Assembly: GCA_000472185.1 (NCBI GenBank) | Contig: AVDB01000010.1 | Location: 40,998-104,997 of the forward strand | Source of the DNA: Rhodobacteraceae bacterium HIMB11 | GTDB taxonomy: Bacteria > Pseudomonadota > Alphaproteobacteria > Rhodobacterales > Rhodobacteraceae | Direction: 5' to 3' | DNA: 64,000 bases | Shown: positions 41,710 through 51,041 of the stretch, piece by piece | How the letters are laid out: each line of letters opens with the position of its first letter | How positions within the stretch are numbered: position 1 is the first letter of the stretch | Translations under genes and position numbers: made by a program | The notes under the pieces: generated by a model | The model's input: only the letters and a program-made list of their open reading frames with translations | Database searches by the model: none | Told to the model about the DNA's origin: nothing

Positions 41710-42009
41710 CTACGCCTCCCATCCATTGTTGTCGATCAACGCTTTGATGCGCTCTTGATCGTACTCTGCCTCGATCCGAAGGGCGGTTGTTTCTGCCGCG
41801 TCTTCTGGTGTTCCCTCGACTTGAATGGGATCAGCCTTGCGCCACTCGGACAGATATTCATCTGTTCCTGCCATACCGCTTTTCATGGCGGCGCGGTCAA
41901 TTGCCTGCTCAAAACGTTCGGGCAGGGGGCGTTTGACCCCACGGCGGCCTTTTCCAACAATAACTTGTGCCGGCATGTCGCGCCAATAGACAATGGTTAC
42001 GTTGATCAT
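41710..42009 (-). CDS. 'Virulence factor' domain protein of the C1-transfer operon
   Basis: The 99-residue protein, starting at the ATG at 42009, has the pattern of the small domain named 'virulence factor' (PF13769): NVTIVYWRDMPAQVIV, GRRGVKRPLPERFEQAID and a conserved SEWRK. The name is historical, and the function is unknown. It is first in the operon, 3 bp before the MTHFR-like gene. In Roseobacter-group genomes this trio recurs, from memory, which suggests a role as an accessory subunit of the reductase. Confidence 0.78.
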   Translation of the reverse strand: MINVTIVYWRDMPAQVIVGKGRRGVKRPLPERFEQAIDRAAMKSGMAGTDEYLSEWRKADPIQVEGTPEDAAETTALRIEAEYDQERIKALIDNNGWEA

Positions 42010-42275
42010 GTTCGAATCCTTATTCAAGTTGCCCATAGATAAGTCTGCATTTTGAAATTTCGACGTCGGTTTTCGACAACTATCGGACATTCCGCGACGT
42101 AGGTGCGCCTGATTTGGGTATAATCAGCAATCTGATTGGATCACCAATGCAAGTTTTTCATGATGAAAATGAGTGTGTGCGTTACCCCTGCGACAATTTT
42201 GCGTTTGTCCCCTTGCGGCAGGGGCAAAGCATGCGTATCTTGAAATTAACTTAGGTCTATCGGAGGGCGTGTAAT

Positions 42276-43391
42276 ATGGCGCCCAAGCGTCCATCTGGTG
42301 CGAGCGCATTTCCCAAACCGGTAGAGAGCCCCGCGCCAAAGAAACGACCCAATCCAACGGATCTTTATGCAGCGTTGGATTTGGGAACAAATAGTTGTCG
42401 CATGCTGATCGCCCAACCCAAGGGCAATCAATTTCATGTGGTCGACAGTTTTTCCAAATCGGTGCAATTGGGCGCCGGGTTGGAACGCACAGGTCGATTA
42501 AACCGTGGCTCGATGCAGCGCACGGTGCAGGCGCTGCGTGTATGCCAACAGAAACTGAAATCCCATCGCGTCAAACACATGCGATTGGTCGCGACCGAGG
42601 CCTGTCGGCGCGCGGAAAATTCGCGTCAATTCCTGAACCAAGTGCAGCGGGAAACGGGGATCAAACTTGAGATCATCAAACCCGAGGAAGAGGCCCGTTT
42701 GGCCGTGATTTCCTGTGCGCCATTGGTATCCACCAATACAGAACAACTGTTGGTCGTGGATATTGGCGGGGGATCGACGGAATTGGTGTGGATTGATTTA
42801 TCCGCTGTCCCGAAATGGGAACGCCCCAGATCGATCATGCGTCTGCATGCAGGCTTTCACACACCTGATAGCCCATTTCCCGCGGCCAAAGTGGTGGATT
42901 GGATTTCCATTCCGCTGGGGGTTGCCACCCTGCGCGATAATTTCAGCGATGTCGAAGATGACGCCGCGCGCTATGCTTTGATGAGTTGCCATTTTGAGGA
43001 ACGCTTGGCCGATTTCGCCCCCTATGCAGATCAACAAACCCGTGAGGGGTTTCAAATCATTGGCACCTCGGGCACGGTCACAACAGTGGCTGCGTCGCAT
43101 CTGGGCCTGAAGCGCTATGATCGCACCAAGGTGGATGGCCTGCGCATGACATCGGATCAGATTGATCATGTGATTGATGGGTATTTACAATTGGGTCCTG
43201 ATGGGCGCCGTTCTGATCCACGCATTGGATCGGATCGACAGGCCTTGATCATGTCGGGTGCTGCGATTTTGCAGGCATTGTTGCGATCTTGGCCAACCGA
43301 TCGTCTGTCGGTGGCGGATCGTGGTCTGCGCGAAGGGTTACTTTATGCACAGATGTGTGCAAATGGCGTCTTGGAAGACGGGCCATACTAA
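42276..43391 (+). CDS. Exopolyphosphatase/GppA-family phosphatase
   Basis: The 371-residue protein has the ASKHA-fold signatures of Ppx/GppA: ALDLGTNSCRMLIA (phosphate 1) and VDIGGGSTELVW (phosphate 2). It probably hydrolyses polyphosphate or pppGpp. A GGAGG site precedes the ATG at 42276. At 371 residues it lacks the C-terminal HD-type domain of longer Ppx enzymes. It is divergent from the C1 operon and precedes rlmE. Confidence 0.92.
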   Translation: MAPKRPSGASAFPKPVESPAPKKRPNPTDLYAALDLGTNSCRMLIAQPKGNQFHVVDSFSKSVQLGAGLERTGRLNRGSMQRTVQALRVCQQKLKSHRVKHMRLVATEACRRAENSRQFLNQVQRETGIKLEIIKPEEEARLAVISCAPLVSTNTEQLLVVDIGGGSTELVWIDLSAVPKWERPRSIMRLHAGFHTPDSPFPAAKVVDWISIPLGVATLRDNFSDVEDDAARYALMSCHFEERLADFAPYADQQTREGFQIIGTSGTVTTVAASHLGLKRYDRTKVDGLRMTSDQIDHVIDGYLQLGPDGRRSDPRIGSDRQALIMSGAAILQALLRSWPTDRLSVADRGLREGLLYAQMCANGVLEDGPY

Positions 43392-43455
43392 TCTAAGACG
43401 GGGCTGATCTGGGGCGTGCAAAACAATCAGGGCACGCCGTCAAAGGGCAATAAGA

Positions 43456-44193
43456 ATGGCAAAGCAGACGAAAAATTCATCGGGGCGCGGTCAACGTGAT
43501 TTGAAGGTCAAAGTCAAATCCGCGCGTGGACGCACGGTGTCCCAAGTGAAATGGTTGCAGCGTCAGTTGAATGATCCGTATGTCAAACGTGCCAAGGCCG
43601 AAGGATACCGTGGCCGCGCGGCGTTTAAGATTTTGGAATTGGACGAAAAATTCCGCTTTTTGGTACCAGGTGCGCGTGTGGTTGATTTGGGCTGTGCGCC
43701 TGGTGGCTGGTGTCAGGTCGCGGTGAAACGTGTCAATGCCCTGGGCGAGCGTCGTGACAAGGCGATTGGAACCGTCCTGGGCATCGATCTGCAAGAGGTA
43801 GAGCCCATCGCAGGGGCCGAAATTCATCAGTTGGATTTCCTAAGCGATGATGCAGATTTAAAGGTCAAGGAATGGTTGGGCGGTCCTGCGCATGTCGTGA
43901 TGTCGGATATGGCGGCATCCAGTTCGGGTCACAAACAAACCGACCATTTGCGCATTGTTGCTCTGTGCGAGGCTGCGGCCTTTTTCGCGTTCGACGTTCT
44001 GGAACCTGATGGAACCTTTGTGGCCAAGGTTTTGGCAGGGGGCGCAGAGGGGGAATTGCAAAAACTGCTGAAACAGCGGTTTAAAAAGGTGATGAACATC
44101 AAACCCCCCAGCAGTCGGGCCGATAGTTCAGAAAAATTTGTGGTCGCCACGGGTTATCGTGGATCAACCGATGACGACCCCCTTGGGGCATGA
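43456..44193 (+). CDS. rlmE: 23S rRNA (uridine-2552 2'-O) methyltransferase
   Basis: The 245-residue protein has the RrmJ/FtsJ fold: SAM site [11 protein letters not shown], catalytic Asp in [10 protein letters not shown] and Lys in [10 protein letters not shown], with the family Lys-rich N-terminus (about residues 8-30). It methylates the A-loop of 23S rRNA late in ribosome assembly. The 3' end overlaps the converging AraC-family regulator by 40 bp. A small inverted repeat (GGCGTGC/GCACGCC, 43413-43438) lies between it and the ppx-type gene. Confidence 0.95.
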   Translation: MAKQTKNSSGRGQRDLKVKVKSARGRTVSQVKWLQRQLNDPYVKRAKAEGYRGRAAFKILELDEKFRFLVPGARVVDLGCAPGGWCQVAVKRVNALGERRDKAIGTVLGIDLQEVEPIAGAEIHQLDFLSDDADLKVKEWLGGPAHVVMSDMAASSSGHKQTDHLRIVALCEAAAFFAFDVLEPDGTFVAKVLAGGAEGELQKLLKQRFKKVMNIKPPSSRADSSEKFVVATGYRGSTDDDPLGA

Positions 44194-45104
44194 CCAAAGC
44201 GTTTTTTAAATGCGCGGGTTAGGGCGGCGGGGCTTTCATACCCTGTTCTTACGGCGATTTCGGTGATTTGTAGGCTGCTGCTTTCCACCAAATGACGCGC
44301 GGCACTTAGGCGGATGTGGCGATAGACCTGTCCCGGCGTGGCCCCCAATGCGGCCTGAAATCGCCGTGATAATGTTTTGGGGGGGCAGCCCACCTGACGC
44401 GAAATCTCATCCAGCATCATGGGCGTTTCGATATTACGATGCATTAGGTCGATGGCCCGCTGCACAGGTCCGCTGGGTCCGCTGCCACTACTACGCGGGC
44501 GCAGATCATCGCGGCGCATGAACAGGGCGTCAACATCCAGCGCAATCCCATGTCCAATATGATCACAGATCAATTCACGGGTCAGATCATAGGCCGATGT
44601 TGCGCCTGCACATGTCACACGGTTGTCATCGCGTACCACTCGTTCACGTAATGGTTCAATATTTAGAAAACGTTCAGAAAAACTGTCCAGAATGTCCCAA
44701 TGAACCGTTGCGCGTTTGTGTTCCAACAACCCTGCGGACGCCATCAACCATGCCCCCGTATCCAACCCGATCATAACCTTGCATGATTTCGCAACTTTCG
44801 CCAATGCCCGACGTGTGGCGGGTGTATCATGCGCGTCGTAATCATAACTGGCTATCACGAATAAATAGTCGAACTGCGGCGCATCCGCGATGGCGTAATC
44901 GGTCAGAACACTCAGCTGTGAAGAGGATGTCACAACCGCTTGTTTTAATCCGACAAAAGCCCAATCATATACCTGTCGATCCCCTAAGGTATTGGCCGCG
45001 CGCATGGGTTCCACACAATTGGCCAAACACATGTTTGAAAAGCGTTCAAACAAGAGAAAGCCAACCGAAACGGGCGCGTAGGATTGAATTGACCATTTTT
45101 GCAT
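44154..45104 (-). CDS. cdhR: GATase1-like AraC regulator (CdhR-type)
   Basis: The 316-residue regulator joins a DJ-1/PfpI-like N-terminal domain ([25 protein letters not shown]) to a C-terminal AraC double helix-turn-helix ([40 protein letters not shown]). The layout is that of CdhR, the carnitine-responsive activator of Pseudomonas. It faces the carnitine operon across 80 bp. A 14-bp direct repeat spaced 21 bp overlaps its start codon, fitting self-control and activation of the operon. Confidence 0.85.
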   Translation of the reverse strand: MQKWSIQSYAPVSVGFLLFERFSNMCLANCVEPMRAANTLGDRQVYDWAFVGLKQAVVTSSSQLSVLTDYAIADAPQFDYLFVIASYDYDAHDTPATRRALAKVAKSCKVMIGLDTGAWLMASAGLLEHKRATVHWDILDSFSERFLNIEPLRERVVRDDNRVTCAGATSAYDLTRELICDHIGHGIALDVDALFMRRDDLRPRSSGSGPSGPVQRAIDLMHRNIETPMMLDEISRQVGCPPKTLSRRFQAALGATPGQVYRHIRLSAARHLVESSSLQITEIAVRTGYESPAALTRAFKKRFGHAPRGSSSVDPR

Positions 45105-45124
45105 TAATTATGACCATTACTGCA
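45090..45124. promoter_or_regulatory. Direct-repeat operator for the carnitine regulator
   Basis: TGACCATTTTTGCA (45090-45103) and TGACCATTACTGCA (45111-45124) match at 12 of 14 bases and are spaced 21 bp apart, two turns of the helix. One copy covers the regulator's start codon and the other lies in the divergent promoter, as expected for an AraC-family dimer site. Confidence 0.6.
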
Positions 45125-45184
45125 AATCGTGATGCACATACAAGCGCGATCATATCGCATCACACGTGCAAGACGAGGATTCTT

Positions 45185-46099
45185 ATGCCCCTATCAATGA
45201 ATAAAGAGGTGTTCATCACCTGTGCGGTTACTGGTTCTGGTGGAACCCAAGACAGAAGTCCCCATGTGCCCCGCAGCCCGAAACAAATCGCCGACAGCGC
45301 GATTGCCGCGGCCAAGGCGGGTGCAGCGGTTGTACATTGCCATGTGCGTGACCCCGAAACTGGCGCACCCAGCCGCAAATTGGAATATTACCGCGAGGTG
45401 ACAGATCGCATTCGTGATGCGGATGTGGACGTTGTGCTGAACCTGACGGCGGGTATGGGCGGTGATATGGTTTTTGGTGGCGCCAATAACCCATTGCCTC
45501 TAAGTGAGGCGGGCACCGATATGATCGGTGCGGAAGATCGCGTGGCCCATGTTGCGGAATGTTTGCCAGAAATCTGTACGCTGGATTGTGGCACCATGAA
45601 CTTTGCCGAGGCGGATTACGTCATGACCAATACGCCCGGTATGCTGCAGGCCATGGGGAAAATGATGACCGATTTGGGCGTAAAACCCGAGATCGAGGCC
45701 TTTGACACAGGGCATCTGTGGTATGCAAAACAATTGGTGGCTGATGGTATTTTGGAGCCAGACGCCTTGGTTCAACTGTGTATGGGCGTGCCATGGGGCG
45801 CACCCGATGATTTGAACACCTTCATGGCCATGGTGAACAATGTGCCGCTCGAATGGACGTTCAGTGCCTTCGCCTTGGGACGCAATCAAATGGCCTACGT
45901 GGCGGCTGCTGTGCTGGCGGGGGGCAATGTGCGCGTCGGATTAGAGGATAACCTATGGCTGGATAAGGGCGTGTTGGCGACCAACGAACAATTGGTGACC
46001 CGTGCCAAAGGTATCATCGAAGGCATGGGCGCGCGCGTGATCGGCCCTGCCGAAGTGCGTGAAAAACTGCGCCTAACGAAACGCGCACCGCGCGGCTGA
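45185..46099 (+). CDS. 3-Dehydrocarnitine cleavage enzyme (BKACE family)
   Basis: The 304-residue beta-keto-acid cleavage enzyme has the zinc site VVHCHVRDPETG near residue 46 and the family segment VPWGAPDD. In carnitine catabolism the family condenses 3-dehydrocarnitine with acetyl-CoA to give betainyl-CoA and acetoacetate. It is first in an operon with a carnitine dehydrogenase, which makes that substrate likely. The ATG at 45185 has a GAGGA site; the frame is open far upstream but over the regulator gene. Confidence 0.9.
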   Translation: MPLSMNKEVFITCAVTGSGGTQDRSPHVPRSPKQIADSAIAAAKAGAAVVHCHVRDPETGAPSRKLEYYREVTDRIRDADVDVVLNLTAGMGGDMVFGGANNPLPLSEAGTDMIGAEDRVAHVAECLPEICTLDCGTMNFAEADYVMTNTPGMLQAMGKMMTDLGVKPEIEAFDTGHLWYAKQLVADGILEPDALVQLCMGVPWGAPDDLNTFMAMVNNVPLEWTFSAFALGRNQMAYVAAAVLAGGNVRVGLEDNLWLDKGVLATNEQLVTRAKGIIEGMGARVIGPAEVREKLRLTKRAPRG

Positions 46100-46103
46100 T
46101 GCC

Positions 46104-46442
46104 ATGATGCGGCGTCTGACATGTTTCGCGATGCTATTGATGCTTGGGGCCTGCCAAAAAGAATTGTTCCCGAACCCTGAACCTGCGCTACCGCCCGAAT
46201 TGGTCGCGCAGGAAAAGGCAAATCATGACTGTGTGAAGGCGGGCGGAACGCCCGTGATCAACGGGTTTGGCATTTCGATCTGTCACATGAAAACACAGGA
46301 CGGGGGTAAATCCTGTTCCTCCTCGGATGACTGTGAAGGGTTCTGTTTGGCCGAGGGACAAATATTCACATCCCACAGCCCCCATTTCGGGTGCTTTGAA
46401 ACTTATGAACATGGGCAACGCCCAACACTATGCGTGGATTAA
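46104..46442 (+). CDS. Small Cys-rich lipoprotein in the carnitine operon
   Basis: The 112-residue product has a lipoprotein signal with lipobox LGAC (Cys at about residue 17), so the mature protein should be lipid-anchored in the periplasm. The rest is Cys-rich, with a DGGKSCSSSDDCEG-like knot and a final CVD. It resembles a small secreted family seen in other proteobacteria, from memory, with no known role. It sits four bases after the BKACE gene and ends two bases before the dehydrogenase gene, so it belongs to the operon. Confidence 0.8.
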   Translation: MMRRLTCFAMLLMLGACQKELFPNPEPALPPELVAQEKANHDCVKAGGTPVINGFGISICHMKTQDGGKSCSSSDDCEGFCLAEGQIFTSHSPHFGCFETYEHGQRPTLCVD

Positions 46443-46443
46443 A

Positions 46444-47844
46444 ATGACAAAAACAGTTGCAATTATTGGTGGCGGTGTAATCGGGGGCGGTTGGCTTGCT
46501 CGGTTTCTGCTAAATGGCTGGAATATCAATCTGTTCGACCCTGATCCTGAGGCCGAACGCAAGGTGAATGAGGTGCTGGTAAACGCGCGTCACGCGCTGC
46601 CGATGCTCTATGATGTGGCGCTGCCTGCGGAAGGGGCGTTAAACATCTGTGACACGGTTCAAGAGGCCGTTCAAAACGCCGATTGGATCCAAGAAAGCGT
46701 GCCAGAGCGTTTGGATATCAAACATAAAGTCATGGCCGAAATTCAGGCGCATTGCCGCGCGGATGCTATCATCGGTTCGTCAACTTCTGGGTTTAAACCG
46801 TCGGAATTGCAGGAAAAATCCGATAATAAGGGGCAAATTTTTGTCACGCACCCCTTTAACCCTGTTTACCTGCTGCCGCTGATCGAATTGGTGCCATCCC
46901 CCGAAAACGCGCCTGCGGATATTGAGCGGGCCAAGGAACTGCTAACCTCGGTCGGTCTCTACCCATTGCATGTGCGCAAAGAAATTGACGCACATATCGC
47001 CGATCGTTTCCTTGAGGCGGTTTGGCGCGAAGGGTTGTGGTTGATCAAAGATGGTATCGCCACGACCGAAGAAATCGACAATGCGATCCGCTATGGCTTT
47101 GGCCTGCGTTGGGCGCAGATGGGGTTGTTTGAAACCTACCGCATCGCGGGGGGTGAGGCAGGGATGGCCCATTTCATCGCGCAATTTGGTCCCTGTCTAG
47201 AATGGCCATGGACCAAACTGATGGATGTGCCCGAACTCACCGATGATTTGGTGCAGTTGATCGCCGATCAATCAGATGAGCAATCAGGTGCGCATAGCAT
47301 TCGTGAATTGGAGCGCATCCGCGACAATAACCTGATTTCCATGATGCGTGCCCTGAAACAACAGGGGCAGGCCGCAGGTGCATTGATCCAGGCACATGAG
47401 GCAAACATGCAAACCACCCCCGCACAGGCCCCAACAATGGAAACCGTGCGCCGTGTCGTGCCCGTGGATTGGACCGATTATAACGGTCACATGAATGAGG
47501 GCCGCTATGGTCAGGTGTTCAGCGATGCCGCCGATGGTTTCATGTTGGCCATCGGCGCAGATCAGGAATACGTGGCAGGCGGGCACAGCTTCTTTACCGT
47601 GGAAACAACCATCAAATACTTGCTGGAAACCCACGCGGGCGAGGATATTGTTGTTGATACGCGCGTGCTGCTGGCCGATGGGAAAAAGGTGAAATTGGCC
47701 CACGACATGCGCCGCGTATCCGATGGCACCGCGTTGGCCAGTTGTGAACAATTCCTGCTGCACGTGTCGCTCGACACACGTAAATCCTGCCCGCCCGTTG
47801 GGGCCGTGGCAGAGGCGCTTTCAACCCTTTCAACAGGAGCATAA
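46444..47844 (+). CDS. L-carnitine dehydrogenase fused to betainyl-CoA thioesterase
   Basis: The 466-residue protein joins a 3-hydroxyacyl-CoA-dehydrogenase-type domain (NAD motif IGGGVIGGGWLARF, about residues 1-310) to a hotdog thioesterase (VDWTDYNGHMNEGRY, about 340-466). The first oxidises L-carnitine to 3-dehydrocarnitine. The second releases glycine betaine from betainyl-CoA made by the neighbouring BKACE enzyme. The fusion is known from rhizobial carnitine genes. The ATG at 46444 is chosen over an upstream open frame that covers the lipoprotein gene. Confidence 0.92.
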   Translation: MTKTVAIIGGGVIGGGWLARFLLNGWNINLFDPDPEAERKVNEVLVNARHALPMLYDVALPAEGALNICDTVQEAVQNADWIQESVPERLDIKHKVMAEIQAHCRADAIIGSSTSGFKPSELQEKSDNKGQIFVTHPFNPVYLLPLIELVPSPENAPADIERAKELLTSVGLYPLHVRKEIDAHIADRFLEAVWREGLWLIKDGIATTEEIDNAIRYGFGLRWAQMGLFETYRIAGGEAGMAHFIAQFGPCLEWPWTKLMDVPELTDDLVQLIADQSDEQSGAHSIRELERIRDNNLISMMRALKQQGQAAGALIQAHEANMQTTPAQAPTMETVRRVVPVDWTDYNGHMNEGRYGQVFSDAADGFMLAIGADQEYVAGGHSFFTVETTIKYLLETHAGEDIVVDTRVLLADGKKVKLAHDMRRVSDGTALASCEQFLLHVSLDTRKSCPPVGAVAEALSTLSTGA

Positions 47845-47848
47845 TCAA

Positions 47849-49009
47849 ATGCACTTTGGACTGACTGATGAACAACAGATGATCGTGGATACGGTGCGCA
47901 GTTTCGTTGAAAACGAGATCTATCCGCATGAAGATTTAGTCGAACGCACGGGCGAAGTGCCCGAGGAGATTGCCCAAGACATCAAACAAAAAACCATCGA
48001 TCTGGGATTTTACGCCTGTAACTTCCCCGAATCTGTGGGCTGTGCGGGGCTTAGCCATTTGGAATTCGCGCTTGTTGAACGGGAATTGGGCCGTGGTTCC
48101 ATGGCGCTTAATCACTTTTTTGGGCGTCCTCAAAATATTTTGATGGCCTGCGAAGGGGAACAGGTGGATCGGTATCTGATGCCTGCCGTGCGCGGGGAAC
48201 GTATGGATGCGCTTGCCATGACGGAGCCGGGGGCAGGTTCGGATGTGCGGGGCATGAAATGTTTTGCGCGCCGTGAGGGTGGTGATTGGGTTGTGAATGG
48301 CACCAAACACTTTATCAGTGGTGCGGAACACGCTGATTTCATTATCTGTTTCATCGCGACGGGTGAGGATCAAACACCCAAAGGTCCCAAAAAACGCATC
48401 ACCGCATTTTTGGTGGATCGCGGGACACCTGGGTTTACCATCCGTGATGGATATAAATCCGTATCACACCGTGGATACAAAAACATGGTGCTGGAATTTG
48501 ACGATTGCCGTTTGCCTGATGCCCAAGTTTTGGGCGAGGTTGATGGCGGATTTGAGGTGATGAACACATGGCTATATGCCACTCGCATCACCGTTGCGGC
48601 CATGTCCGTAGGACGCGCGCGTCGGTGTTTTGATTATGCGCTGAATTATGCGGCGGAACGGGAACAATTTGGTCAACCCATTGGCAAATTTCAGGGGGTC
48701 AGTTTCCAGATCGCCGATATGATCACAGAAATTGATGCGGCCGACCATCTGACGCTGGCCTCGGCGTGGCGGTTGGATGAAAACCTACCTACCAATCGTG
48801 AAATCGCCTCGGCCAAACTTTATGCGACAGAGATGTTGGCACGTATCACGGATCAAACCTTGCAGATTTTTGGCGGCATGGGCTTGATGGATGATTTCCC
48901 AATCGAACGGTTCTGGCGCGATGCGCGGGTCGAACGGATTTGGGATGGTACATCAGAAATCCAACGCCACATCATCAGCCGCGATTTGCTGCGTCCATTG
49001 GGGGCCTAA
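47849..49009 (+). CDS. Acyl-CoA dehydrogenase, probable gamma-butyrobetainyl-CoA dehydrogenase
   Basis: The 386-residue flavoprotein has the ACAD signatures AMTEPGAGSD and GTSEIQRHIISRD, with FAD and substrate contacts. Next to a CoA ligase and a CaiD hydratase, it probably makes crotonobetainyl-CoA from gamma-butyrobetainyl-CoA. It could also reduce crotonobetainyl-CoA, as E. coli CaiA does, but no etf genes are in the window. It starts five bases after the dehydrogenase-thioesterase gene. The frame opens earlier but over that gene. Confidence 0.87.
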   Translation: MHFGLTDEQQMIVDTVRSFVENEIYPHEDLVERTGEVPEEIAQDIKQKTIDLGFYACNFPESVGCAGLSHLEFALVERELGRGSMALNHFFGRPQNILMACEGEQVDRYLMPAVRGERMDALAMTEPGAGSDVRGMKCFARREGGDWVVNGTKHFISGAEHADFIICFIATGEDQTPKGPKKRITAFLVDRGTPGFTIRDGYKSVSHRGYKNMVLEFDDCRLPDAQVLGEVDGGFEVMNTWLYATRITVAAMSVGRARRCFDYALNYAAEREQFGQPIGKFQGVSFQIADMITEIDAADHLTLASAWRLDENLPTNREIASAKLYATEMLARITDQTLQIFGGMGLMDDFPIERFWRDARVERIWDGTSEIQRHIISRDLLRPLGA

Positions 49010-49013
49010 CCAT

Positions 49014-51041
49014 ATGGCAGGGCTTGACCGTCTCTTTCGCCCGAAATCCGTTGCCGTCATTGGCGGCGGGTATTGGGCACGTTCCATCATTGAACAATGC
49101 CGCAAAATCGGATTTCAGGGCGCGATTTACCCCATCCACCCAAAGGCCACGGATGTGGACGGCATTCCCGTTTATCGTACATTGGCTGATTTGCCCGAAA
49201 CCCCTGATGCGGCGTTCATCTGTGTCAATCGCAATGCAACGATTGATGTGGTGCGTGAATTGTCACAGATGGGGGCAGGCGGTGCCGTGTGCTTTGCCTC
49301 TGGCTTTTTGGAAAGTCAGGCAGAAACCCAAGATGGCGCATCCCTACAGGCGGAATTGGTATCAGCCGCGGGAGATATGCCGATCGTGGGGCCAAATTGC
49401 TATGGGTTTGTCAATTACTTGGATCAGGCCTGTTTGTGGCCCGATCAACATGGCGGCATCCCTGTGGACAGTGGCGTGGCAATCATCACGCAAAGTTCGA
49501 ATATCGCCATTAACCTAAGCATGCACACACGCGCCCTGCCGATTGCTTATTTGATGACGGCGGGCAATCAGGCCAAGGTCAGCATGGCGGATTTGGCGCG
49601 CTTTGTTTTGGCCGATCCACGCGTGACAGCACTTGGTCTGCATATCGAAGGGTTGGGGGATCCAAACGAATTTCTGCAATTGGCCCAAGAGGCCCACGCC
49701 ATAGGCAAGGGCATTGTTGCGATCAAGGTGGGTGTATCCGATCAGGCGCAGGCCGCCACGATTTCGCACACAGCCTCGCTTGCCGGCAGTGCCGCAGGGG
49801 CCAGCGCCCTTTTTGAACGTCTTGGCGTTGCGCAGGTTCAGGATTTAACCACCTTTATGGATACTCTGATGGTGTTGCATCATGTGGGTCCACTGAACGG
49901 TGATACGGTTGCGACCATTTCCTGTTCAGGCGGCGAAGCCAGCCTGATGGCCGATTTGGGGCAAGCGGTTGGCGTGGAATTCCCGGATCTTATCCCAAAT
50001 CAGCGGGACTCGTTGCGTGACGCCTTGGGGGATAAGGTCGCCTTGGCGAACCCCTTGGATTATCACACCTATATCTGGGGCGATGGGGCGGCGATGGGGA
50101 AATGCTATGCTGCGATGATGTTGGGGGATCAGGATGCAACGATTTTGGTTGTGGATTTCCCGCGTGCAGATCGCTGTTCCCAATCCGCGTGGGATTGCGT
50201 GATCGAGGCCGTTGAATACGCCCATGCGCAAAGTGACCGTGTCCTGATCTTGGCGGCAAGCCTTGCGGAAAACATGCCTGAACATGTGGCCGAACGCTTG
50301 GGGGCCCTTGGCATTCCTTGTCTAAACGGTTTGCGCGAAAGCCTAGAGGCGGTAAAGGCCGCCGCCGCAATTGGGCAGGGCATCCAAAACGATCAACCCC
50401 TATGGATATCCAGCCCAAGTGAGACGAGCGTGACCCTAAGCGAGGCAGAGGCGAAAGCGGCCCTGTCGCATTCTGGTTTGACGGTGCCTGCGGCGCGGGT
50501 TGTGAGTTTAGATGACATCGACAATCAGGGCGATTTCCCATTTCCTGCCGTGCTAAAGGCGCAAGGGTTGGCACATAAGTCGGATGAAGGCGGCGTTGCG
50601 CTTAACCTAACATCGCTTGATGCGGTAAAATCTGCGGCGCAAAACATGGGCCGTGACAGTTTTCTGATGGAACAGATGATCACGGGGGCTGTGTGTGAAA
50701 TCCTTATCGGTGTCGTGGCTGACCCTGCGCATGGGTTTGTCCTAACCCTTGCGGCAGGGGGCGTGATGACCGAAATCCTAAAGGACAGCACAACCCTGGT
50801 TCTGCCTGTAACGTCCCAGGATGTGACAGAGGCCTTCCAACGGTTGAAAATTGCGCCCATCTTAAACGGATATCGCGGCCAACCTGCGGTGGATATGGCC
50901 GCTTTGGTGGATGCGGTGATGTCCGTTCAATCCTATGTTCAGCAAAACATGAATGACGTGTTAGAAGTTGAAATAAACCCAGTAATCGCAACACCAAACA
51001 CCGCAATCGCGGTAGATGCACTGATCAGGAGAGCGACATGA
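49014..51041 (+). CDS. NDP-forming acyl-CoA synthetase, probable betaine-CoA ligase
   Basis: The 675-residue protein has an N-terminal CoA-binding Rossmann domain (VAVIGGGYWAR), a central ligase domain with the phosphorylated His in ISHTASLAGSAAG, and a C-terminal ATP-grasp domain (about 460-675). It is of the ADP-forming acetyl-CoA synthetase type, but its place between an acyl-CoA dehydrogenase and caiD suggests that gamma-butyrobetaine or carnitine is activated. The stop overlaps the caiD start by 4 bp. Confidence 0.85.
   Translation: MAGLDRLFRPKSVAVIGGGYWARSIIEQCRKIGFQGAIYPIHPKATDVDGIPVYRTLADLPETPDAAFICVNRNATIDVVRELSQMGAGGAVCFASGFLESQAETQDGASLQAELVSAAGDMPIVGPNCYGFVNYLDQACLWPDQHGGIPVDSGVAIITQSSNIAINLSMHTRALPIAYLMTAGNQAKVSMADLARFVLADPRVTALGLHIEGLGDPNEFLQLAQEAHAIGKGIVAIKVGVSDQAQAATISHTASLAGSAAGASALFERLGVAQVQDLTTFMDTLMVLHHVGPLNGDTVATISCSGGEASLMADLGQAVGVEFPDLIPNQRDSLRDALGDKVALANPLDYHTYIWGDGAAMGKCYAAMMLGDQDATILVVDFPRADRCSQSAWDCVIEAVEYAHAQSDRVLILAASLAENMPEHVAERLGALGIPCLNGLRESLEAVKAAAAIGQGIQNDQPLWISSPSETSVTLSEAEAKAALSHSGLTVPAARVVSLDDIDNQGDFPFPAVLKAQGLAHKSDEGGVALNLTSLDAVKSAAQNMGRDSFLMEQMITGAVCEILIGVVADPAHGFVLTLAAGGVMTEILKDSTTLVLPVTSQDVTEAFQRLKIAPILNGYRGQPAVDMAALVDAVMSVQSYVQQNMNDVLEVEINPVIATPNTAIAVDALIRRAT

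Noticed and set aside
42119..42124. TATAAT upstream of the ppx-type gene
   Set aside because: It lies 150 bp from the start and has no matching -35 element.
44783..45184. 5' extension of the BKACE gene
   Set aside because: It runs over the regulator gene in the opposite direction; the ATG at 45185 has its own ribosome site.
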